NCBI RefSeq assembly: GCF_014640315.1
Contig: NZ_BMGS01000009.1
Span: 62,001 to 126,000, forward strand
DNA length: 64,000 bases
Direction: 5' to 3'
Source: Hymenobacter glacieicola
Lineage (GTDB): Bacteria > Bacteroidota > Bacteroidia > Cytophagales > Hymenobacteraceae
The translations under genes and the position numbers were made by a program. Shown here piece after piece: positions 43,411 to 50,844 of the stretch (position 1 is the stretch's first letter; the number at the start of each line of letters is the position of its first letter). The notes beneath the pieces are model-generated. The model was not told the origin of the DNA and searched no databases. It saw only the letters and a program-made list of their open reading frames with translations.

Positions 43411-43603
43411 CTGCCGCGCTTTGGCCAGAACTATTCCGGAGCTAACCGCCTTCGGCGTTACTTCGGGCGCGTAAATTAGGCCGGCACCGGAACAAGCCGG
43501 TTGCGCTACGGCGTTAGAGGCCGTGGCCTGGTAGAGGTGGCTTGAACCTTGCTTGTAGTAGCCGGTTCTTTCCTAGTTGTGTTGATTAAGCTGATTTTTT
43601 GCA

Positions 43604-44542
43604 TTGAAAAATTCTAAACCGCTCGGTAAGCTGATTGCCATTGGAGGCAATGAAGACAAAGGCACGTATCCGAACCCGCGCACCAAAAAGAAATACTACC
43701 TCAACTTCTTCGAGTTGGGTATCCTCAAACGAGTAATCCTGGAGTCGGGCAAGGAAGACCCGCGCATCGAGGTAATTACTACCGCTTCCATGATTCCGGA
43801 GGAGGTAGCCCGCATCTACGTCTCGTCGTTCACCATGCTCAACTGCAACAACGTAGGCATTCTGGACATCCGCGTGCCGGAAGACGCGCTGTACCCGGAA
43901 TACGTTGAGCGGCTGAAGCAAGCGGATATTGTGATGTTCTCGGGCGGCAACCAGTCCCGCCTGACGGACATATTCGGGGGTACGGAGTTTCTGGCCACCC
44001 TACAGGAGCGGTATTACAACCAGCCGAACTTTGTCATTGCTGGTACTTCGGCCGGGGCCATGGCCATGTCGAAAACCATGATTAAGGGCGGCAGCGTGCC
44101 GGATGCCCTCATGAAAGGAGCCGTGAAGATGGGTACGGGCCTGGGCCTTATCAACAACGTGGTCATTGACTCGCACTTCGTGAAGCGTGGCCGTTTTGGC
44201 CGGCTCATCGAGGCGGTAGCCCTGCACCCCAAGCTGATTGGCATTGGGCTGGGCGAGGATACGGGCGTGCTGATTACGGAAGGCAGCCAGATTGAAACCA
44301 TTGGCTCCAACCTAGTCATCATTATGGATGGGCACAAACTGGAGCATAACAACGCGGCGGCGGCCAAAAAAGGCGAGGCTATTTCCATCGAAAGCATGCT
44401 GCTGCACGTGCTGGTGAAAGGCAACGTCTACGACATTGGCCAGCGCGAATTCTACCCGAACCTGAAACTACGTCAGCAAGCCGCCGAGTCGGTGCGCCTC
44501 ACGGCCGGCCAGGACGCCAACGAGCCTGCTCCCGCTCTTTAA
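43604..44542 (+). CDS. Cyanophycinase
   Basis: This 312-residue serine exopeptidase (family S51) carries the nucleophile Ser149 in AGTSAGAMAMS and other family blocks (FSGGNQSRLTDIF; GLGLINNVVIDSHF). It starts at TTG 43604, because an in-frame TGA lies just upstream and no ATG fits. The family cleaves cyanophycin (multi-Arg-poly-Asp) to beta-Asp-Arg. The convergent neighbour is an isoaspartyl peptidase that can finish the pathway. Confidence 0.93.
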   Translation: MKNSKPLGKLIAIGGNEDKGTYPNPRTKKKYYLNFFELGILKRVILESGKEDPRIEVITTASMIPEEVARIYVSSFTMLNCNNVGILDIRVPEDALYPEYVERLKQADIVMFSGGNQSRLTDIFGGTEFLATLQERYYNQPNFVIAGTSAGAMAMSKTMIKGGSVPDALMKGAVKMGTGLGLINNVVIDSHFVKRGRFGRLIEAVALHPKLIGIGLGEDTGVLITEGSQIETIGSNLVIIMDGHKLEHNNAAAAKKGEAISIESMLLHVLVKGNVYDIGQREFYPNLKLRQQAAESVRLTAGQDANEPAPAL

Positions 44543-44565
44543 TTGCTCGGCTTCCGTTTTCAAAC

Positions 44566-44594
44566 AAAAAGACTTCCCGACGGGAAGTCTTTTT
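44566..44594. terminator. Terminator between cyanophycinase and isoaspartyl peptidase genes
   Basis: A perfect stem AAAAAGACTTCCCG and its complement with a tight loop, flanked by A/T tracts; bidirectional type. Confidence 0.85.
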
Positions 44595-44781
44595 GCTTTT
44601 ACTACCGCCGCATTCCGAGGAGTAATAAGGCTGCTCAGCTCAAAAATTTGGATTGTGCTTTTCAGCCGCATCATGGCTGTGTTACGACCTTTAGATCAGG
44701 CTATTACACTACAACCAAGGCCTTTTATCAGAAGCGCTGCTACTCCTTATATATATAGGCACAAAAAGCAGCCTCCGTTTC

Positions 44782-45768
44782 CTACTTGTAAATAGCCACG
44801 AAAGGCTTGGCATCGGCGGACATTTGGCTGGCCCGGTACATGCCTTCGGAGTTGAACGGCAGGGCTACGTTGCCGGCCGCATCCACGGCTACTAGCCCGC
44901 CCTCGCCCCCGATGGGGGCCAGCTTGTCGTGCACGACTACCCGGCAGGCTTCCGCCAAGCTCAGGCCCCGGTATTCCATCAGGCAGCTGATGTCGTGGGC
45001 TACCACGGCGCGCAGGAAATACTCGCCGTGCCCGGTGCAGCTGATGGCGCAGGTGCGGTTGTCGGCAAAGGTGCCCGCCCCGATGATGGGTGAGTCGCCG
45101 ATGCGGGAGTGCTGCTTGTTGGTCATGCCCCCGGTGCTGGTGGCGGCGGCCAGGTTGCCGTGCACGTCACGGGCCACGGCCCCTACCGTGCCCATTTTCT
45201 TTTTCGGGTCTTCGTTGGGGAAGGCACTGGGCTCGGCCAGCGGGGCTGCAGCTTCCAGGGCCTGGCTGTGGTCAAGGCGCATACGGCCCTCGGCCAGGGC
45301 TTCCTGCAGCTGGTCGTAGCGCTGCTGGGTGAAAAAGTATTCGGTGGGCTGGGTGGGTAGGCCGTGCTGGCGAGCCAGCTCATCGGCGCCGGGGTAGCCC
45401 AGCAGCACGTGCTCGGTTTTCTCCATCACCATGCGCGCCGCCCGAATAGGGTTCTGGACGGTGCGCACCCCAGTTACGGCCCCGGCCGCGCGCGTACGCC
45501 CGTCCATGATGGCGGCGTCCATTTCGTGGTGGCCTTCGTGGGTGAACACGGCCCCGCGGCCAGCATTAAACAAGGGACAGTCTTCGAGGCTACGCACGGC
45601 CAGCTCCACGGCTTCCAGCGCCGAGCCACCCTGGCGGAGCACCGCGTAGCCAATGGCCAGGGCCTCGCCGAGGGCTTCGCGGTAGGCCTGCTCCTTTTCC
45701 GGAGTCATGGACTGGGGCGAAATAGTGCCGGCTCCCCCGTGCAGGGCAAAAGCGAAGGAAGTTGTCAT
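44782..45768 (-). CDS. Isoaspartyl peptidase / L-asparaginase (Ntn hydrolase)
   Basis: Starting at ATG 45768 (328 residues), the N-terminus LHGGAGTIS is typical. The precursor self-cleaves at KKMGTVGAVA, exposing nucleophile Thr194 (family knowledge). Substrate-binding segments RIGDSPIIGAGTFAD and TGHGEYFLR are present. It hydrolyses beta-aspartyl dipeptides, including the beta-Asp-Arg released by cyanophycinase, whose gene is the convergent neighbour. A -7 element on the minus strand lies at 45807-45814. Confidence 0.95.
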   Translation of the reverse strand: MTTSFAFALHGGAGTISPQSMTPEKEQAYREALGEALAIGYAVLRQGGSALEAVELAVRSLEDCPLFNAGRGAVFTHEGHHEMDAAIMDGRTRAAGAVTGVRTVQNPIRAARMVMEKTEHVLLGYPGADELARQHGLPTQPTEYFFTQQRYDQLQEALAEGRMRLDHSQALEAAAPLAEPSAFPNEDPKKKMGTVGAVARDVHGNLAAATSTGGMTNKQHSRIGDSPIIGAGTFADNRTCAISCTGHGEYFLRAVVAHDISCLMEYRGLSLAEACRVVVHDKLAPIGGEGGLVAVDAAGNVALPFNSEGMYRASQMSADAKPFVAIYK

Positions 45769-45806
45769 AATGCGAAAAAAATTAGCGGGTAAGCAAAAAT
45801 GCAACG

Positions 45807-45814
45807 CAAAGGTA
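45807..45814 (-). promoter_or_regulatory. -7 element of the isoaspartyl peptidase gene
   Basis: Minus-strand TACCTTTG, 39 bases before ATG 45768. Confidence 0.5.
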
Positions 45815-45872
45815 GGCAAGCATCTGAGCTCAACAGGCCCGTAGTGACCCGAACGAACCGCGTTTTTTTTCG

Positions 45873-45880
45873 TAGGTTTG
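45873..45880 (+). promoter_or_regulatory. -7 element of the DUF3127 gene
   Basis: TAGGTTTG, 37 bases before ATG 45917; divergent from the isoaspartyl peptidase promoter. Confidence 0.5.
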
Positions 45881-45916
45881 GTTTACTGTTTTCAACTCCC
45901 CAAACATATTCTTCTT

Positions 45917-46339
45917 ATGGCTTACGAAGCTACCGGCCGCCTGCACGAGATTTTCGACGAACAGCAGGTGAGCGAGAAATTCCGCAAGCGCGAGTTCGTG
46001 CTGGAGGTCGTAGACGGCCAGTATCCCGAGCATATCAAGTTCCAGCTGGTACAGGACAAGACTGCCCTCATCGACTCCTACAAAGTAGGTGACGAGGTGA
46101 AAATTTCCTTTAACCTGCGGGGCCGTGGGTTCAACAAGAACGGCCAGATGCTGTACTTCACCAACCTCGAAGCCTGGCGTATTGAGTCGGGTGCCGGTGG
46201 CGGCGCTGCTCCCCAGGGCGGTGGCAACTACCAGCAGGCAGCTCCCCGCGCCGCGGCTCCAGCCCAAAATCAGAATCCGAACCTGCGCGCCTCGGCCGCC
46301 CCGATTGCCTCGGACGACGACAACGACCTGCCCTTCTAA
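45917..46339 (+). CDS. DUF3127 protein with SSB-like acidic tail
   Basis: ATG 45917 (MAYEATGRLHEIFDEQQVSE) gives 140 residues. The first ~90 residues are a DUF3127 domain, probably a small beta-barrel of OB type (inference). A Gly/Ala/Gln-rich linker and the C-terminus SDDDNDLPF follow. The last residues closely resemble the acidic C-terminal tip of single-stranded DNA-binding protein, which recruits repair and replication partners. The function of DUF3127 is not established. Confidence 0.88.
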   Translation: MAYEATGRLHEIFDEQQVSEKFRKREFVLEVVDGQYPEHIKFQLVQDKTALIDSYKVGDEVKISFNLRGRGFNKNGQMLYFTNLEAWRIESGAGGGAAPQGGGNYQQAAPRAAAPAQNQNPNLRASAAPIASDDDNDLPF

Positions 46340-46377
46340 TTTCCCTGGAAGGTAATCAGCTGCTTGACAGTTTACGC

Positions 46378-46410
46378 AAAGCCGCTTCCGCACCCCGGAA
46401 GCGGCTTTTT
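46378..46410 (+). terminator. Terminator of the DUF3127 gene
   Basis: A perfect 13-bp stem AAAGCCGCTTCCG with a 5-base loop and a T run. Confidence 0.85.
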
Positions 46411-46585
46411 GCTGGGCAATGGCGGGAATTTTGTGGATATCAGTCGACGGCAGCCGGGCAGCTTCGTCAGCGGGTAGCCAAACGTGGCACCATTACCATC
46501 CGTTTTTTCGTACGTTCTTCCGGCGTCGCTTACTTTGTTTCTCGATCCTGCGAGCTGGTTCCGGCCCCGCCCGATTTTTCTCCGT

Positions 46586-47455
46586 ATGATTCCTTCTCTC
46601 CCGCTTTCTGGAAAAACGGCCCTGGTTACGGGCGCTACCAGCGGCATCGGCTTGGTAACGGCCCGGGAGCTGGCCCGCCAGGGCGCCCGCGTTATTCTGG
46701 TGGGCCGCGACGCCGACAAGGCCGCGCGGGCCTTGGCCTCCATTCAGCTGGCTGCTGGTTCGGAAGCGCCAGTGCACGTGAAATGCTATGACTTGTCGTT
46801 GCTGCGCAACGTGCGGGCCTTGGCGGAGGAATTGCAGCGCGAGCTAAGCCAGCTGGATATTCTGGTAAACAACGCCGGCATCATGCCCGGGCGGTTTGCT
46901 CTCACTGAGGAAGGCCACGAGCTAAGCTGGGCAACCAACCACCTGGCGCCCTACGTCCTGACCAACCTGCTGCTACCCCTGCTGGATGCCGCCGGCCAGG
47001 CCCGGGTGGTTACGGTATCATCGGTGGCGCACTGGGTAGGTGAGATTGAGCCCGACCGGGCCGTGCGCAACTCGCCCGATAAATACAGCTGGCTCACGGC
47101 CTACGCCGACTCCAAGCTGGCTAATATTCTGTTTACCAGTGAGCTGGCCCACCGCCTAGACCTAACCGGCATTACGGCTAACTGCCTACACCCAGGTATG
47201 GTAGATACTGGCCTGATCCGCCCCGATACTTCGCCCGTAATGAAAGCCCTGTGGTGGACGGCCAAGCCCCTGATGATTTCGCCGGAGCGCGGGGCGCAAA
47301 CTACGCTGTACCTGGCTACCTCGCCGGAGGTAGCGCGGGTAAGCGGACGCTACTTTTCCGGGAGCCGGCCGGCGCGCACCTCGGAACGGGCCCGGAGTAG
47401 AGCCGAAGCCAGCCGCCTCTGGCGCATCTCGGCCGAGGAAACGGGGATTGAATGA
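46586..47455 (+). CDS. SDR-family oxidoreductase (retinol dehydrogenase-like)
   Basis: The ATG at 46586 (MIPSLPLSGKTALVTGATSG) gives 289 residues. The nucleotide motif is TGATSGIG, NNAGIMP is the NNAG motif, and YADSK contains the catalytic Tyr and Lys. The order and length match the retinol-dehydrogenase/WW-domain-oxidoreductase-like SDR branch. Substrate unknown. Confidence 0.9.
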   Translation: MIPSLPLSGKTALVTGATSGIGLVTARELARQGARVILVGRDADKAARALASIQLAAGSEAPVHVKCYDLSLLRNVRALAEELQRELSQLDILVNNAGIMPGRFALTEEGHELSWATNHLAPYVLTNLLLPLLDAAGQARVVTVSSVAHWVGEIEPDRAVRNSPDKYSWLTAYADSKLANILFTSELAHRLDLTGITANCLHPGMVDTGLIRPDTSPVMKALWWTAKPLMISPERGAQTTLYLATSPEVARVSGRYFSGSRPARTSERARSRAEASRLWRISAEETGIE

Positions 47456-47546
47456 GCAGCCTAAGGCGGTTACTTTTCTCCTGATTCCGCGTTTCAGGAA
47501 AGTACGACTGTCGCCGCCTCGGGCGCAGCGCTGATAGGCACCACAC

Positions 47547-48176
47547 ATGACTGACTTACGGGAACTGATCCGGCAGGGCGAGGGTGAGCGGTTGGAGTTC
47601 AAGAAACGCACCACCCACCCCACCCGCATTGCCCGCACCCTGGCTTCGCTGGCCAATACGCACGGCGGCCGGGTGCTGGTGGGCGTGGACGATGACGGCC
47701 GCATTGTGGGTGTGCGCGACGCGGAAGAGGAAATATACCAACTGCGCCAAGCCGCCCAGCACTACATTGATCCGCCGCTGGAGCTTCGGTTCAAGGAAGT
47801 TGAGGCGGAAGAAGACCGGGTAGTAGTAGTGGTAACAGTAGCCGAAAGCCCCCACAAGCCCCACCGCGCCCAGGTAGCCGAGGGCGACTGGCGCGCCTAC
47901 GTGCGCGTACGCGACGAAAGCGTGCAAACCAGTCAGCTCACTGAAAAGGCCCTAGAGCGCGCCGACGCCGGCCCGCGCTTTGAGCGCATCCCACTCAACA
48001 AAGAGGAACTGGCCGTGCTGGACTACCTGCAAAAAAACCCGCGCATCACGCTGGCCCAGTACATGAAGCTGCTCAACATCGGGCAGCGCCGGGCCTACCG
48101 TACGCTCATTAAACTAACCTTGCACGGCTACATCAAGCACCACGACAAGCAGAAAGAAGTGTACTATACGCTGTGA
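47547..48176 (+). CDS. AlbA_2 (Schlafen-type) domain protein with C-terminal winged helix
   Basis: This 209-residue protein has an N-terminal AlbA_2 domain (EGERLEFKKR; LASLANTHGGRVLVGVDDDG) and a C-terminal HTH that resembles a winged-helix (ITLAQYMKLLNIGQRRAYRTL). Such proteins are predicted nucleic acid-binding transcription regulators or RNA-processing factors. Its stop overlaps the VOC gene by 13 bases on the opposite strand. Confidence 0.87.
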   Translation: MTDLRELIRQGEGERLEFKKRTTHPTRIARTLASLANTHGGRVLVGVDDDGRIVGVRDAEEEIYQLRQAAQHYIDPPLELRFKEVEAEEDRVVVVVTVAESPHKPHRAQVAEGDWRAYVRVRDESVQTSQLTEKALERADAGPRFERIPLNKEELAVLDYLQKNPRITLAQYMKLLNIGQRRAYRTLIKLTLHGYIKHHDKQKEVYYTL

Positions 48177-48577
48177 GCGGGCGGAGGCTCCAGTAAATCC
48201 CAGAGGTTGCCGTATAAATCGGCGAATACCAGCACTTGCCTATAGGTCTGCGTCATCGGTGGGCGCACAATGGTTACGCCCGCGGCCCGTAACTGCTGAT
48301 AATCCCGCGCCAGGTTATCGGTATAAAGAAACAGCGCCACGCGGCCGCCCGTCTGATTGCCCACCCGAGTGGCTTGTTCGGGGCTAGCGGCGCGGGCCAG
48401 CAGCAGTTCGGCACCACCGCCAGGGCCGCGGGGTGCTACCCGCACCCACCGTTTTCCAGCCCCAAGGTCAGTGTCCTCCAGCAGTTGAAAATTCAGCTTC
48501 TGGGGGTAGAAAGCAATGGCGTCGTCGTAGTCGGCTACCACCAGGGTAAGTAGCGCAATTCGTTGATTTACGCTCAC
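48164..48577 (-). CDS. VOC-family (glyoxalase-like) protein
   Basis: This 137-residue protein has the two-module vicinal oxygen chelate fold: RIALLTLVVADYDDAIAFY at the start and VLVFADLYGNLWDLLEPP at the end with the metal-binding Glu-type position. Such proteins include glyoxalase, bleomycin-resistance and dioxygenase relatives. Substrate unknown. It overlaps the convergent AlbA_2 gene by 13 bases. Confidence 0.88.
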   Translation of the reverse strand: MSVNQRIALLTLVVADYDDAIAFYPQKLNFQLLEDTDLGAGKRWVRVAPRGPGGGAELLLARAASPEQATRVGNQTGGRVALFLYTDNLARDYQQLRAAGVTIVRPPMTQTYRQVLVFADLYGNLWDLLEPPPAHSV

Positions 48578-48602
48578 TTCTGAAGCATGTGCCCTACATG
48601 AA

Positions 48603-48632
48603 ACAGCCTGAGCAGTACACTACTCAGGCTGT
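48603..48632. terminator. Terminator-like hairpin
   Basis: ACAGCCTGAG / CTCAGGCTGT with a 10-base loop, downstream of the small Lys-rich gene. Confidence 0.5.
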
Positions 48633-48638
48633 ACGGGA

Positions 48639-48755
48639 CTAGTCCTGCTGGCGGGCTTTCAAGGCTTTCTTTTCTTCCTTGGCGGCCTTTTTTTCCTTGG
48701 TGGTTTTAGCTGGCTCTTTCTTTTTTTCTTTGCGGGGTTCCTGGGCTTTAGCCAT
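48639..48755 (-). CDS. Very small Lys/Glu-rich protein
   Basis: This 38-residue product reads MAKAQEPRKEKKKEPAKTTK and continues with Lys/Ala/Glu repeats to RQQD. It has a clear ATG and stop in a gene-sized gap, with a hairpin just downstream. It is extremely charged and probably disordered or helical. No known family. It is a plausible small gene but has no homology evidence. Confidence 0.5.
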   Translation of the reverse strand: MAKAQEPRKEKKKEPAKTTKEKKAAKEEKKALKARQQD

Positions 48756-48839
48756 GATAGTAGGGATTTTGAAGAGGAAGGATTCTGGTACTCTAACGCG
48801 CCAGACCGAGCGGGTGTTGTAACCGGCTAAAAGTACGGA

Positions 48840-49376
48840 TTACTTCAGTAGCGGCAGATAGCGCTCCTGCAGCAGGTTCAGGTGGTGAGCTTCGTGACCA
48901 GCCAGCATGTAGGCCAGGGCCCGCACGCTCACCGGGGAGGCGCTAGCCGTCCCCACGCGCTCGTACACCTCCGCCGGAAACGACTCCAGTAAGCTCAGAG
49001 TAGCGGTACGAACGGCAGTGTATTCCCCCAGAATATCCTCCAGCGGCCGTATATCAGCACCGGAGGCGGGCACGTAGGCGTCCTGATCGAAGCCGGGCAG
49101 GGGCTGCTGGTCGCCGCGGGCGATGCGCAGGGCCCGGTAGGCGAAGATGCGCTCCGTGTCGAGCACGTGCACCAGGCTTTCCTTGATGCTCCACTTGCCG
49201 GGCGCGTAGCGCAGGCGGGCCTGCTCGTCGGAGAGGCCGTGGAGCAGCTGCCGCAGGGTTACGGGCTGCTCGCGCAGCTGCTGCAGCGGGTTGTGCCCTT
49301 CCGGAACGAGGCGGATATACGTGGCGTAGTACGGCGCGTACTGGTCGGCGCCGGGGCGGGTAGTAAGGTAGCTCAT
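48840..49376 (-). CDS. DinB-family protein
   Basis: This 178-residue protein has the DinB/YfiT four-helix metalloenzyme-like pattern. It contains SIKESLVHVLDTERIFAYRA with a first His, and a C-terminal LAGHEAHHLNLLQERY with further His ligands. The family includes metal-dependent thiol transferases and damage-inducible proteins. A -7-like TAGTTTCG on the minus strand (49381-49388) ends 4 bases before the ATG, suggesting a leaderless mRNA. Confidence 0.9.
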   Translation of the reverse strand: MSYLTTRPGADQYAPYYATYIRLVPEGHNPLQQLREQPVTLRQLLHGLSDEQARLRYAPGKWSIKESLVHVLDTERIFAYRALRIARGDQQPLPGFDQDAYVPASGADIRPLEDILGEYTAVRTATLSLLESFPAEVYERVGTASASPVSVRALAYMLAGHEAHHLNLLQERYLPLLK

Positions 49377-49496
49377 GGAGCGAAACTACGGGAAAGGAGT
49401 AATTTTCGGGGTAATCAGTTCTCAGGGTCCCGCCATTTTGCTACCTCAGCACGCGGAGTCAGGTCCCTTCTTCAGCTGTATTCTTCCCGTCAGCGC

Positions 49497-50108
49497 ATGC
49501 TCATGGTTAAACGCTTTGTCCTTTCGGGCCTGATTTTGTTGGGTAGCTGGTTTGTATTGCACAGCGCGGTAGTAACGGCCGACGGCCTTACCGATGATGT
49601 CCAGCCCGTTGATTGCCTGGTAGTGCTGGGAAATACGGTTAACCCAGATGGCAGCTTATCTGCCCGCCTTCAGGCCCGGCTCGACAAAGCCCTGGAACTG
49701 TATCATCAGGGAGTCAGCCCGCTGATTCTGGTGAGTGGAGGCCTGGGGCAAGAGGGACACTACGAAGCCACCGTGATGCAACGCTACTTGGTGGCGCAAG
49801 GCGTACCTACCCACGCTATTTTAATTGATAATGAAGGAAATAACACACAGGCAACGGCCCGTAATTACGCCCGTATAGCCCGACAGCGGCACTTACGCTC
49901 GGCGCTGGTGGTGTCGCAGTTTTTCCATCTCAGTCGCACCAAACGGCTACTGCGCGGGCAAGGAATTACGGTAGTTTATGCCGCCCATCCGTCCTATTAC
50001 GAGTGGCGCGACGCTTACGCCCTGACCCGGGAGTTCTTCGCGTACTACGCCTACCTACTAAGCCAGAGCCAAGACCCTCCGGCAACACACGACTCCCCGG
50101 CCGCGTAG
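49497..50108 (+). CDS. YdcF/SanA-family (DUF218) membrane-associated protein
   Basis: From ATG 49497 (203 residues; ATG 49503 also possible) an N-terminal hydrophobic segment (VLSGLILLGSWFVLHSAVV) anchors the protein. The DUF218 domain shows CLVVLGNTVNPDG, LVSGGLGQEGHYEA and VVSQFFHLSRTKRLL. Members are implicated in envelope integrity or vancomycin sensitivity. YkvA follows 30 bases downstream and is probably in the same operon. Confidence 0.9.
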   Translation: MLMVKRFVLSGLILLGSWFVLHSAVVTADGLTDDVQPVDCLVVLGNTVNPDGSLSARLQARLDKALELYHQGVSPLILVSGGLGQEGHYEATVMQRYLVAQGVPTHAILIDNEGNNTQATARNYARIARQRHLRSALVVSQFFHLSRTKRLLRGQGITVVYAAHPSYYEWRDAYALTREFFAYYAYLLSQSQDPPATHDSPAA

Positions 50109-50138
50109 AGCAGGCACACTCTTCACCACTCGTATCAT

Positions 50139-50666
50139 ATGGCTTCGCTTTTAGAAAAAGGTTTTTCCATTTCCAAAAATGCCCTCTTCAGTGTCTTTCT
50201 AAACCGCGCCGGCAAGCTGCTGGGCCGCCCCTTCAAGGTGGTCATGGTTTTGAGCGAGGTAGCCAACAAGCTGGCCAGCAAAGAAAGCAAGGACAGCAAG
50301 TTCAAGCAGCTCTTCGACGTAGGCTATACAGTCGTGCGCTTGGTACGTAACTACGTGAGCGGCAGCTACCGCCAGATTGAAACCGGTACCATCGTGTCGG
50401 CTTTGGGCGTACTGCTTTACACTCTCTCCCCCGTTGATTTGGTGCCCGATTTCGTACCCGTGGTAGGTTTTCTGGATGATCTGGCTTTGCTGAGCTGGTT
50501 TGTGGAGAAATTCCAGGGTGAAATTGTGCGGTTCCGGGAATGGGAGCAAACCAACGCCACCGAAGAAACCGACGACATTCCGGCTGCTTCGGCTAAGCCC
50601 GGGTACGCTGCCTCGAATACCAACGCCGAAAACGCGCCGGCCGTAGCCGAAATGGGTCACTCGTAA
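50139..50666 (+). CDS. YkvA-family (DUF1232) protein
   Basis: This 175-residue protein carries the DUF1232 core ALGVLLYTLSPVDLVPDFVP (residue ~90) with the LxPxDLxPD signature. The preceding segment is amphipathic and the following region is acidic and low complexity. It is probably a membrane-associated protein of unknown function. It lies 30 bases after the YdcF gene on the same strand. Confidence 0.9.
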   Translation: MASLLEKGFSISKNALFSVFLNRAGKLLGRPFKVVMVLSEVANKLASKESKDSKFKQLFDVGYTVVRLVRNYVSGSYRQIETGTIVSALGVLLYTLSPVDLVPDFVPVVGFLDDLALLSWFVEKFQGEIVRFREWEQTNATEETDDIPAASAKPGYAASNTNAENAPAVAEMGHS

Positions 50667-50792
50667 CCTGGCTTCCCCGCCGCAAATCACTCTTCCAGCA
50701 CTACCTCGGCCCTTTCGGCGGTGGTAGTGCTTTTTTGTGCGCGGTACGGGCCAGCGGGTGGTGCAGATAAGCGGTACCAGCCGCCGGTTCGC

Positions 50793-50800
50793 TATTTTTG
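50793..50800 (+). promoter_or_regulatory. -7 element of the S46 peptidase gene
   Basis: TATTTTTG, 44 bases before ATG 50845; no -33 TTG recognised. Confidence 0.5.
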
Positions 50801-50844
50801 CGTCATCTTCTTCGCTGACCACCCAACAGCACAACTCCTTTTGT

